Positions 26,495-34,074 of a stretch of 64,000 nt of DNA are shown piece after piece. Source of the stretch: Kaistia geumhonensis (GTDB lineage Bacteria; Pseudomonadota; Alphaproteobacteria; Rhizobiales; Kaistiaceae); assembly GCF_030815145.1 (NCBI RefSeq), contig NZ_JAUSWJ010000001.1:1178001-1242000 (forward strand), read 5' to 3'. Within the stretch, counting starts at the first letter, position 1, and each line of letters opens with the position of its first letter. Below the pieces are notes generated by a model. That model was not told the DNA's origin. It made no database searches and was given only the letters and a program-made list of their open reading frames with translations. The translations under genes and the position numbers were made by a program.

Positions 26495-26716
26495 CTACTC
26501 CGGGAAATGGCTGACGACGGCGAACATCACCGTGCCCGCCAGGATCGTGACGAAGGAATAGGCATAGGCGGTCGCCGAGACGGGCTGCATGAGCATGACG
26601 ACGCCGAGCCCGATCAGGACGGTCGCGACCGCCTCCCAGGGACCGCGGCGAAGGCGCGCGAGGCCGGCGAAGAAGCCGCGACGGGGCGGGACCGAGGGCG
26701 GCGTTTCGACGCTCAT
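26495..26716 (-). CDS. Small two-helix membrane protein of the ABC operon (GlpU-like position)
   Basis: A 73-residue basic-then-hydrophobic protein: an Arg/Pro-rich N-terminus, then two predicted helices (about residues 28-45 and 50-68) ending in HFPE. It overlaps the permease stop by 4 bp (ATGA) and lies 3 bp before the ATPase gene. In the rhizobial glycerol transporter operon GlpSTPQUV a small protein of unknown role (GlpU) occupies the same kind of position. Homology to it is not demonstrated here. Confidence 0.72.
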   Translation of the reverse strand: MSVETPPSVPPRRGFFAGLARLRRGPWEAVATVLIGLGVVMLMQPVSATAYAYSFVTILAGTVMFAVVSHFPE

Positions 26717-27666
26717 TTCCGCACCGCCCCGAAGGTGATGCCGCGCAGGAGATGCTTCCGCAGCAGCAGCGTGAAGACGAAGATCGGCACCACGAACAGG
26801 GTCGTCGCGGCGGCGACGGCCGGCCAGTCCTGGCCGCCCTCGCCGATGATGAAGGGAATGAAGGGCGGCATGGTCTGCGCCGAGCCGGAGGTCAGCAGCA
26901 CCGCGAAGGCATATTCGTTCCAGGCGAAGATCAGGCAGAAGATGGCGGTCGCGGCGATGCCGGTCGCGGCCTGGGGCAGCACGGCGAGGCGGAAGGCCTG
27001 CAGCCGCGTATAGCCGTCGATCATCGCCGCTTCCTCGTATTCGCGCGGGATCTCGTCGATGAAGCCCTTCAGCAGCCAGACGGCGAGCGACACATTGACC
27101 GCCGTATAGAGCAGGATCATGCCGAGCTTGGTGTCGTTGAGGCCGAGCTGGCGGTACATGAGATAGATCGGGATCGCGACGGCGATCGGCGGCATCATGC
27201 GCGTCGACAGGATGAAGAAGAGCAGGTCGTCCTTGAACGGCACGCGGAAGCGCGAGAAGCCGTAGGCGGCGAGCGTGCCGAGGAAGACCGCGAGGAACGT
27301 CGAGCCGAAGGCGATGATGATCGAGTTGACGAAGCGCGGCACGACATTGGACGGGCCGGCGATCACCATGTTCCGCGAGCGAACCAGCGCGTCGTACCAT
27401 GTCGTCGGCGGCGGCAATTGCGCCAGCATCTCGGGCGACTGGCGCGTGCGCGTCGTGAACAGGTTCACATAGCCTTCGAGCGAGGGCGTGAAGACGATCT
27501 TCGGCGGATAGGCGATCGAATCCGGCGGCGTCTTGAAGCTGGTCGCGATGATCCAGACGAGCGGGATCATGGTGACGATCGCATAGACGATGACGAGCGC
27601 TCCGGCGACGCGCCGCATCAGGCTCGTCGGGGCGACGATCGAATGGGCCTGGTCCGCGGCGCTCAT
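26713..27666 (-). CDS. Carbohydrate ABC transporter permease (MalG-type)
   Basis: A 317-residue inner-membrane permease. The EAA loop, which contacts the ATPase, reads IPREYEEAAMIDGYTRLQAF. About six hydrophobic segments are visible, beginning LVIVYAIVTMIPLVWIIATSFK. The ATG at 27664-27666 is preceded by GGGAGG; an upstream ATG at 27726 would add a non-family tail. It forms the translocation pore with the next permease, and the substrate is set by the binding protein. Confidence 0.92.
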   Translation of the reverse strand: MSAADQAHSIVAPTSLMRRVAGALVIVYAIVTMIPLVWIIATSFKTPPDSIAYPPKIVFTPSLEGYVNLFTTRTRQSPEMLAQLPPPTTWYDALVRSRNMVIAGPSNVVPRFVNSIIIAFGSTFLAVFLGTLAAYGFSRFRVPFKDDLLFFILSTRMMPPIAVAIPIYLMYRQLGLNDTKLGMILLYTAVNVSLAVWLLKGFIDEIPREYEEAAMIDGYTRLQAFRLAVLPQAATGIAATAIFCLIFAWNEYAFAVLLTSGSAQTMPPFIPFIIGEGGQDWPAVAAATTLFVVPIFVFTLLLRKHLLRGITFGAVRK

Positions 27667-27757
27667 CGCCGACCTCCCGCTGCCGAAACGCTGCCCCGGC
27701 CGACATGCACGGGCTCTCCCCGCCATGACGGGCTTCCGACGAGAGACTGGCAGGTGT

Positions 27758-28735
27758 TCATCGCTGCTTCACCCGGTTGAGCGCCTTCACATAGATGTTG
27801 GCGAGGCCGAAGACGGTCACGAAGAGGATGATGGCGAGCGCCGAGGAATAGCCGGTGCGCCAGCTCTCGAAGGCCTGCCGCTTCAGCGTGATGGACACGA
27901 CCTCGGTGGTCGAGCCGGGCCCGCCGCCCGTCAGCAGGTTCACCATGTCGAACATCTTGAAGTTCTCGATGCCGCGGAAGAGCACCGCCAGCATGATGAA
28001 GGGCAGCGCCATCGGCAGCGTGATCGACCAGAACTGCCGCCAGGGCGAGGCGCGGTCGACCTCGGCCGCCTCGTAGATGTAGTCGGGGATCGAGCGCAGC
28101 CCGGCGAGGCAGATCAGCATCACATAGGGCGTCCACATCCAGGCATCGACGATGACGATCGCCCAGGGCGAGAGGCGCACATCGCCGAGCATCTGGAAGG
28201 ACGAGGGCTCGATGCCCGTGAAGAACGAGACGGCATAATTGAAGAGCCCGCTCTGCGGCTGGTAGAGGAAGGTCCAGAAGTTCCCCACCACCGCCGGCGA
28301 CAGCATCATCGGAATGAGAATGATGGTCGTCCACACGCCGTGGCCGCGGAACTTCTTGTCGATCAGCCAGGCGAGGCCGAAACCGAGCACGGTCTCGATG
28401 ACGATCGTCCAGATCACGAAATGCGCCGTGGTCTGCATCGCGAACCAGACATCGGCGTCGGTCAGGATGCGCTCGTACCATTGCAGCCCGACCGTCTTCA
28501 CCTCGGCGTTCGGCTTGTTGGCGCGGTAATTCGTGAACGAGAGCCAGATCGTCCAGATCAGCGGGAAGATGTTGATCGCGAGCAGGAGGACGATGGTCGG
28601 CCCGATGAAGAGCCAGGCGATGGCCCTGTCCGAGAGACCGCGCAGCGGCCGGGCAAGGCTATCCGGCGTGGCGCCGGCGACCTTCTCGGTCAGCGCGCCT
28701 GATGTCGTCGCTTCGGTCATGGTTCGGTCCGGCAT
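27758..28735 (-). CDS. Carbohydrate ABC transporter permease (MalF-type)
   Basis: A 325-residue permease with six predicted helices starting at AWLFIGPTIVLLLAINIFPLIWTIW. Its EAA loop is SIPDYIYEAAEVDRASPWRQF. The ATG at 28735 (MPDRTMTEA) or the ATG five codons later at 28720 are both possible starts; neither has a strong ribosome-binding site. It lies 64 bp downstream of the binding-protein gene and is the pore partner of the MalG-type permease. Confidence 0.91.
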   Translation of the reverse strand: MPDRTMTEATTSGALTEKVAGATPDSLARPLRGLSDRAIAWLFIGPTIVLLLAINIFPLIWTIWLSFTNYRANKPNAEVKTVGLQWYERILTDADVWFAMQTTAHFVIWTIVIETVLGFGLAWLIDKKFRGHGVWTTIILIPMMLSPAVVGNFWTFLYQPQSGLFNYAVSFFTGIEPSSFQMLGDVRLSPWAIVIVDAWMWTPYVMLICLAGLRSIPDYIYEAAEVDRASPWRQFWSITLPMALPFIMLAVLFRGIENFKMFDMVNLLTGGGPGSTTEVVSITLKRQAFESWRTGYSSALAIILFVTVFGLANIYVKALNRVKQR

Positions 28736-28799
28736 CGTCGGTCGTCGGCGGGGACGCGGCGCCGGGTCACCGGCGCCGCGAGGCATGCGCGATGCCGCG

Positions 28800-30134
28800 T
28801 CAGATCTTGCCTTCGTCCTCGAAGACGGTCGTCCAGTCCTTGACGAGACCGTCGAGGGCCTCCTGCGCGGTGCCCTGGTCGGCGACCACATAGTCGTGCA
28901 CGCGCTTCTGCATCGCCTGCATCAGCTCGGCATAGGCAGGCTCGGCCCAGAAGTCCTTGACCATGTTCATGGAGACGAGGAAGTCGGGCGCGAAGGGCGC
29001 GCTCTGCGGGAAGGACGGCGCGTCGACGACGGCCTTCAGGGCCGAATAGCCGCCGAGTTCCCACCACTTCTGCTGGACGGCGGGCTGCGCGAACCATTTG
29101 ATGTATTCGAGCGCGTCGTCCTTGTGGTCGGAATAGGCGACGACCGAGATGCCCTGGCCGCCGAGCTGGGTGAAATGCCCGTCAGGACCGGCCGGGTTCG
29201 GGAAGAAGCCAATCTTGTCGCCGCCGACATTCGGGTCCTTGTAGAGGCCGGGGAAGAAGGCGAACCAGTTCATCTGCATCGCCACCTGGCCCGACTTGAA
29301 CGCGTCGAGACCCTCGGACATGTAGGCATTGGTCATGCCCGGCGCCGTGCAGCACTTGTAGAGCTCCTTGTAGAATTCGAGCCCCTTCACCGCCTCCGGA
29401 GAATTGACGAAGCCTTCCATGCTGTAGGGTTTCTTCGGATCGTCATACTGGAAGCCGTAGTCGTAGAGGACGTTGGTGACGCCCATCGTGATGCCTTCGG
29501 AGCCGCGCTCCGTGAAGATATAGGCGCCGTAGACCTTCTTGCCGTCGATCTCGCGGCCCTGGAAGAAGGTCGCGATGTCCTTGAGCTCCTCATAGGTCTT
29601 GGGCGGCGCGAGATCGCGGCCGTATTTCTCCTTGAACTCCTTCTGCAGTTCCGGTTTCTCGAACCAGTCCTTGCGATAGGTCCAGCCGACCGCGTCGGCC
29701 ATGGCCGGCAGCGCCCAGTAGTTCGGCGTGTTCTTCGGCCATTCCGAATAGCCGACGACCGTCGCGTCGACGAAGTCGGACATCTTGATGCCCTCCTTGT
29801 CGAAGAAGTCGTTCAGCTTCACATAGTGGCCGTTCTCGGCCGAGCCGCCGACCCACTGGCTGTCGCCGATGATGAGGTCGCACAGCTTCCCGCGTGAGTT
29901 CAGCTCGTTCAGGAAGCGGTCGGCATAGCTCGTCCAGGGGACGAACTCGAACTTCATGTCGATGCCGCTCTCTTTGGTGAAATCCTTGGAGAGCTCGACC
30001 AGCGCATTGGCCGGGTCCCAGGCGGCCCAGCACAGCGTCAGCGACTTGTCGGCCGCCTTGGCGCCCGCCGACATCGCGCAGGTGAGCACGGTGGCCGTGC
30101 CCAGCGCGGCGGCCAGCTTCAGCAAATTCCGCAT
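28800..30134 (-). CDS. ABC transporter sugar/polyol-binding protein
   Basis: A 444-residue family-1 extracellular solute-binding protein. A signal peptide ends at about residue 26 (MSAGAKA|ADKS), followed by the two-lobed fold with FVPWTSYADRFLNELNSRGKLCDL and GDSQWVGGS, and aromatic-rich pocket segments such as MNWFAFFPG and PAVQQKWWELGGY. Four cysteines lie in the mature protein. The ATG at 30132-30134 follows GGGAGGATCGC. It heads the operon and sits next to the operator array at 30263-30370. The substrate is unknown; polyols, ketoses or small aldoses are plausible given the DHA kinase. Confidence 0.93.
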   Translation of the reverse strand: MRNLLKLAAALGTATVLTCAMSAGAKAADKSLTLCWAAWDPANALVELSKDFTKESGIDMKFEFVPWTSYADRFLNELNSRGKLCDLIIGDSQWVGGSAENGHYVKLNDFFDKEGIKMSDFVDATVVGYSEWPKNTPNYWALPAMADAVGWTYRKDWFEKPELQKEFKEKYGRDLAPPKTYEELKDIATFFQGREIDGKKVYGAYIFTERGSEGITMGVTNVLYDYGFQYDDPKKPYSMEGFVNSPEAVKGLEFYKELYKCCTAPGMTNAYMSEGLDAFKSGQVAMQMNWFAFFPGLYKDPNVGGDKIGFFPNPAGPDGHFTQLGGQGISVVAYSDHKDDALEYIKWFAQPAVQQKWWELGGYSALKAVVDAPSFPQSAPFAPDFLVSMNMVKDFWAEPAYAELMQAMQKRVHDYVVADQGTAQEALDGLVKDWTTVFEDEGKI

Positions 30135-30262
30135 GCGATCCTCCCTGAATTGCCCGTGGCGCGCCTGCGCAAAAGGACGGCTCATGCGCTGGACCGCTTC
30201 CTCGGGCGATCCGGGGCAGGTGAATTGAAGCGTTCCCCGACGCCGGTTGCTCCCGGCCTTCT

Positions 30263-30370
30263 GTTTAGTGATTGTGTTTAGTGATAACCAATTCACTAAA
30301 CTAAGCAACGGCAAATTTCCGCCACTTGTTGTGCAGCGCAACAGTGATTTGCTAAACCGAGTTTAGTAAT
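30263..30370. promoter_or_regulatory. Operator/promoter region with GTTTAGTGA half-site array upstream of the ABC/DHA operon
   Basis: This A+T-rich stretch has three copies of GTTTAGTGA: direct at 30263-30271 and 30276-30284, inverted at 30293-30301 (TCACTAAAC). The last two form a palindrome around 8 nt. A second cluster has CTAAAC (30352-30357), then CGA or a similar short spacer, then GTTTAG (30361-30366). On the minus strand, TTGCTT with a downstream TATCAC-like hexamer overlaps the array, suggesting a repressed promoter for the binding-protein gene. The identity of the regulator is inferred: the LacI protein is a candidate, but a ROK or other repressor is possible. Confidence 0.6.
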
Positions 30371-30403
30371 TCGGGCAGGCGTCGACACGGTCTTGCGCGC
30401 ATG

Positions 30404-30429
30404 AAAAAAGGGGCGCCTCGCGGCGCCCC
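30404..30429 (-). terminator. Rho-independent terminator after the Gfo/Idh/MocA gene
   Basis: On the minus strand GGGGCGCC and GGCGCCCC form a perfect 8-bp stem (30410-30417 and 30422-30429) with a 4-nt loop, followed by TTTTTT (30404-30409). It lies about 43 nt past the dehydrogenase stop and separates that unit from the ABC/DHA operon. Confidence 0.9.
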
Positions 30430-30471
30430 TGGTCATTCGCTGGTCGAGCCCGCCGCGCGGCGGGCGGACTG

Positions 30472-31644
30472 TCAGACCTTGGTCCAGACATTCCCGGCAT
30501 TGGACGACTTCACGGCCGCCTCGATGAACTTCATGCCGACGAGACCGTCCTCGACGCTCGGATAGATGACGTCCGCGCCGACGGTGCCGCCGTCGCGTGC
30601 CGCGCGGATGGCGCGGGCCGCTTCGGTGTAGATGTTGGCGAAGCCTTCGAGATAGCCTTCCGGATGGCCGCCGGGAACGCGCGTGACGCGCGCCGCTTCC
30701 GGCCAGGCGCCGGCGCCGCCGCGGGTGAGCAGCTGCTTCGGCTCACCGAACTTCGTGAACCACAGATAGTTCGGATCGGCCTGCGTCCATTCGAGGCCGC
30801 CCTTGGTGCCGTAGACGCGCAGCTTGAGGCCGTTCTCGTGGCCGACCGCCACCTGGCTTGCCCAGAGCATGCCCTTGGCGCCGCCCTTCCAGCGCAGCAG
30901 GATCTCGACGTCGTCGTCGAGCAGGCGGCCTTCGACGAAGGTCGTCAGCTGCGCCAGCAATTCGTCGAGTTCGAGGCCGGAGACGAAGCAGGCGAGGTTG
31001 TAGGCATGCGTGCCGATATCGCCGATGCAGCCGCCGGCGCCCGAACGCTTGGGATCGGTGCGCCACTCGGCCTGCTTGGAGCCCGAGGCCTCGGCCCGCT
31101 CTGTCAGCCAGTCCTGCGGATACTCGGCCTGGATGAGGCGGATGGTGCCGAGCTCGCCGGCCGCCACCATGGCCCGCGCCTGGCGGATCATCGGATAGCC
31201 GGTGTAGTTGTGCGTCACCGCGAAGACCTTGCCGGTCTTCTTGACGAGCGCCACCAGTTCCTCCGCCTCGGCGACCGTGGTCGTCAGCGGCTTGTCGCAG
31301 ATGACATGGATGCCGGCCTCGAGGAAGGCCTTGGCGGCCGGCGCATGCATGTGGTTCGGCGTGACGATGGCGACCGCCTCGATGCCGTCCGGACGGGCGG
31401 CCTCGGCCTTCGCCATCTCCTCGAACGAGCCATAGGCGCGGTCGTCGGCGATGCCGAGATCCTTGGCGGAGGCCTTGGCGCGAGCCGGTTCGGACGACAG
31501 CGCGCCGGCGACCAGCTCGTACTGGTCGTCGATGCGCGCGGCGATGCGGTGGACGGCGCCGATGAAGGCGCCCTGCCCGCCGCCCACCATGCCGAGGCGG
31601 ATGCGACCGCTCGCGGCTTCTTCCTTGCTGCCTTCGATGGCCAT
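30472..31644 (-). CDS. Gfo/Idh/MocA-family oxidoreductase
   Basis: A 390-residue NAD(P)-dependent dehydrogenase with an N-terminal Rossmann fold (LGMVGGGQGAFIGAVHR) and the catalytic block CDKPLTTTVAEAEEL, where the EKP-type Lys is in DKP. The C-terminal domain includes GGCIGDIGTHAYNL with the conserved His. Family members oxidise polyol, inositol or sugar hydroxyls. It starts 24 bp after the TIM-barrel isomerase stop and is last in its unit, which fits a dehydrogenase-isomerase pair acting before the DHA-type kinase. Confidence 0.93.
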   Translation of the reverse strand: MAIEGSKEEAASGRIRLGMVGGGQGAFIGAVHRIAARIDDQYELVAGALSSEPARAKASAKDLGIADDRAYGSFEEMAKAEAARPDGIEAVAIVTPNHMHAPAAKAFLEAGIHVICDKPLTTTVAEAEELVALVKKTGKVFAVTHNYTGYPMIRQARAMVAAGELGTIRLIQAEYPQDWLTERAEASGSKQAEWRTDPKRSGAGGCIGDIGTHAYNLACFVSGLELDELLAQLTTFVEGRLLDDDVEILLRWKGGAKGMLWASQVAVGHENGLKLRVYGTKGGLEWTQADPNYLWFTKFGEPKQLLTRGGAGAWPEAARVTRVPGGHPEGYLEGFANIYTEAARAIRAARDGGTVGADVIYPSVEDGLVGMKFIEAAVKSSNAGNVWTKV

Positions 31645-31668
31645 GGGGACTGTTCCTTTCCTTGCCGC

Positions 31669-32724
31669 TCAGGCGATGCCGAGGATGCGGCGATTGGCGA
31701 CGTCGTCGGTGCCGGCACCGGCGAAGTCGTCGAACGCGCGCTCCGTGACGCGGATGATGTGGTGCTTGATGAACTCGGCGCCCTCGCGCGCGCCATCCTC
31801 GGGATGCTTCAGCGCACATTCCCATTCGAGGACCGCCCAGGAGGCATAGTCATACTGGGTGAGCTTCGAGAACACCGCCCCGAAATCGACCTGGCCGTCG
31901 CCGAGCGAGCGGAAGCGGCCCGCGCGGTTCACCCAGCTCTGGTAGCCGCCATAGACGCCCTGGCGGCCCGTCGGGTTGAACTCGGCGTCCTTCACGTGGA
32001 ACGCCTTGATGCGCTCGTGATAGATGTCGATGTAGTCGAGATAGTCGAGCTGCTGCAGCACGAAGTGCGACGGATCGTAGAGCAGGTTCGCCCGCGGGTG
32101 GTTCTTCACCTCGGCGAGGAACATCTCGAAGGTGACGCCGTCATGCAGGTCCTCGCCGGGATGGATCTCGTAGGCGAGGTCGACGCCATGCTCGTCGGCA
32201 TAGTCGAGCAGCGGCGTCCAGCGCTTGCCGAGCTCCGCGAAGGCCGCCTCGACGAGACCGGCCGGGCGCTGCGGGAAGGGATAGAGGAACGGCCAGGCGA
32301 GCGCGCCCGAGAAGGTGGCATGGGCCGTGATGCCGAGATGCTTCGAAGCGCGCAGCGCCCGCTTCACCTGGTCGACGGCCCATTCCTGCCGGGCCTTTGG
32401 ATTGCCGCGGACTTCCGGAGCGGCAAAGCCGTCCATCAGCTCGTCATAGACCGGATGCACGGCGACCAGCTGGCCCTGCAGATGGGTCGAGAGCTCGGTG
32501 ATCTCGAGGCCGTGCTTGGCCGCGGTGCCGGCCAGCTCGTCGCAATAATCCTTCGAGTCCGAGGCCTTCTTGAGGTCGATCAGGCGGCCGTCCCAGGTCG
32601 GGATCTGCACGCCCTTGTAGCCGAGCGAGGCCGCCCATTCGCAGATGGCGTCGAACGAGTTGAACGGCGCGGTGTCGCCGGCGAACTGGGCGAGGAATAT
32701 CGCCGGTCCCTTGATCGTCTTCAT
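31669..32724 (-). CDS. Sugar phosphate isomerase/epimerase (AP endonuclease-2-like TIM barrel)
   Basis: A 351-residue TIM-barrel protein of the xylose-isomerase-like/IolE-type family, which isomerises or epimerises sugars or keto-inositol derivatives. Metal-ligand candidates are in YEIHPGEDL, LLYDPSHFVLQ, FHVKDAEFNP and VLEWECAL. The ATG at 32724 has GGAGG 6 nt upstream; the ATG at 32730 is directly against the Shine-Dalgarno sequence. It sits between the LacI regulator and the Gfo/Idh/MocA gene, in the usual sugar-catabolic pairing. Confidence 0.9.
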   Translation of the reverse strand: MKTIKGPAIFLAQFAGDTAPFNSFDAICEWAASLGYKGVQIPTWDGRLIDLKKASDSKDYCDELAGTAAKHGLEITELSTHLQGQLVAVHPVYDELMDGFAAPEVRGNPKARQEWAVDQVKRALRASKHLGITAHATFSGALAWPFLYPFPQRPAGLVEAAFAELGKRWTPLLDYADEHGVDLAYEIHPGEDLHDGVTFEMFLAEVKNHPRANLLYDPSHFVLQQLDYLDYIDIYHERIKAFHVKDAEFNPTGRQGVYGGYQSWVNRAGRFRSLGDGQVDFGAVFSKLTQYDYASWAVLEWECALKHPEDGAREGAEFIKHHIIRVTERAFDDFAGAGTDDVANRRILGIA

Positions 32725-32785
32725 GAGCATCCTCCTTGGACTGTCGGGGTTCGTTGTCGCGTCGCCGGAGCGGCGCTTTGCACGG

Positions 32786-33811
32786 TCAGGGCACGTTGTC
32801 CCTGACGAAGATGTCGATCCTGATACGCTCCTGCCCGGGGATGATCGGCAGACCTTCGCGGGCGGCGAGCAGCAGCCGCGCGGCGCTCCGCGCCATGTGG
32901 CCGGCATCCTGGTTGATGAGCGCGTCGATGGTGCCGCGGATGAGCTGGCGGCGGTTGAAGGGCGTCAGCTCGTGCGCGATGAACACGACGTCGCGGGCGC
33001 GGCCAGCCCTCTCCAGCGCGGCGACGATGCCCGCCGTACCGGCGCCGACATTGTAGACGCCGACGAGGTCGCGATGCTCGGCGAGCAGCGCGTCGGCGAC
33101 CCGCTCGGCGCGGTCGTCGTCGTCGCGGCCCTCGCGGATCGGAAGCACCTCGAGATCGGGATATTCCCGCTCCACCACCTGTTCGAAGCCGTATTGCCGC
33201 TCGATATGGTCGCGCAGCGCCAGCGAGCCGGCGATCAGGCCGACCTTGCCGCTGCGGCGGCCGAGAAAGCGGCCGAGCAGCGTCGCGGCCGTCCGCCCGG
33301 CGGCGTAGTTGTCGACGCCGACGAAATGCGCGCGCCGCGTTCCCGGCAGGTCCGAGACGAGCGTCACGACCGTGGTGCCGCGGTCGGCCAGCATGTTCAC
33401 CGCTTCGGCGACCGCCGGATGGTCGAGCGCCACCAGCGCGACGCCGTCGAGATCGGCCGGCAGCCTTTCCAGCGCCGTCGCCAGCATCTCGCCGTCGAAG
33501 ACGTCGACATGGGTGAAGGTGATCCGGACGCGCTCGTGCAGATAGCGGTCCGCCGTCGCGCGGAACTCCTGCTCCAGGAGCGTCATGAACTCGTTGGCGC
33601 CGGTCGGCAGCACGACCTCGAACCGATAGTCGCGGCCGCGCGCGAGGCGGGAGGCGAGACGGTCGGGCTGGTAGTTGAGGCGTTCGATCGCCGCCTGGAC
33701 CCGCTCGATGGTGCGCGCATGCACGCCGGCGCGGCCGTTCAGGACACGGTCGACCGTCGCGAGGCTGACACCCGCCTCCCGGGCGACATCCTGAAGCGTC
33801 GTCTTGCCCAA
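32786..33811 (-). CDS. LacI-family transcriptional regulator
   Basis: A 341-residue LacI-type regulator. The HTH (TTLQDVAREAGVSLATVDRVLNG) lies at the N-terminus, then the hinge helix region YQPDRLASRLARG and a periplasmic-binding-protein-like ligand domain. The best start is TTG at 33809-33811, since GAGGAGG lies 8-9 nt upstream. A longer TTG-started form from 33862 would run through the ribosome-binding site. It probably controls the adjacent isomerase/dehydrogenase genes, itself, or the ABC operon, in response to a sugar. Confidence 0.9.
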   Translation of the reverse strand: MGKTTLQDVAREAGVSLATVDRVLNGRAGVHARTIERVQAAIERLNYQPDRLASRLARGRDYRFEVVLPTGANEFMTLLEQEFRATADRYLHERVRITFTHVDVFDGEMLATALERLPADLDGVALVALDHPAVAEAVNMLADRGTTVVTLVSDLPGTRRAHFVGVDNYAAGRTAATLLGRFLGRRSGKVGLIAGSLALRDHIERQYGFEQVVEREYPDLEVLPIREGRDDDDRAERVADALLAEHRDLVGVYNVGAGTAGIVAALERAGRARDVVFIAHELTPFNRRQLIRGTIDALINQDAGHMARSAARLLLAAREGLPIIPGQERIRIDIFVRDNVP

Positions 33812-33850
33812 GCGCCGTTCCTCCTCGTCTGACGAGTTACCATCAGAAAC

Positions 33851-33866
33851 TGAGGTAGGCAACTCA
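33851..33866. promoter_or_regulatory. Palindrome upstream of the LacI gene, possible autoregulatory operator
   Basis: TGAGGTAGGCAACTCA is an imperfect 16-bp palindrome (TGAG...CTCA arms) some 40-55 nt upstream of the LacI start. GAGTTACC at 33834-33841 is a further related half-site. Upstream placement suits autoregulation but is not proven. Confidence 0.35.
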
Positions 33867-34074
33867 GACCCTTGCGATCATGGAGGAAATGCACCGTGGA
33901 CAGTTGCCCGATTTTGCAGCCCCGACGCCGCCGAGGTTTGCGCAAGACGGCGGACTATGAAAGGATTCTAATCGACCAAGGGTTGCCGGGATCGGGGACC
34001 GAACGCAGACGGCGCGGTCTGCAGAGGACGCGAACAGCCACGCAAGGGGGCGGACGCGACAGGGAGGACGAAGC

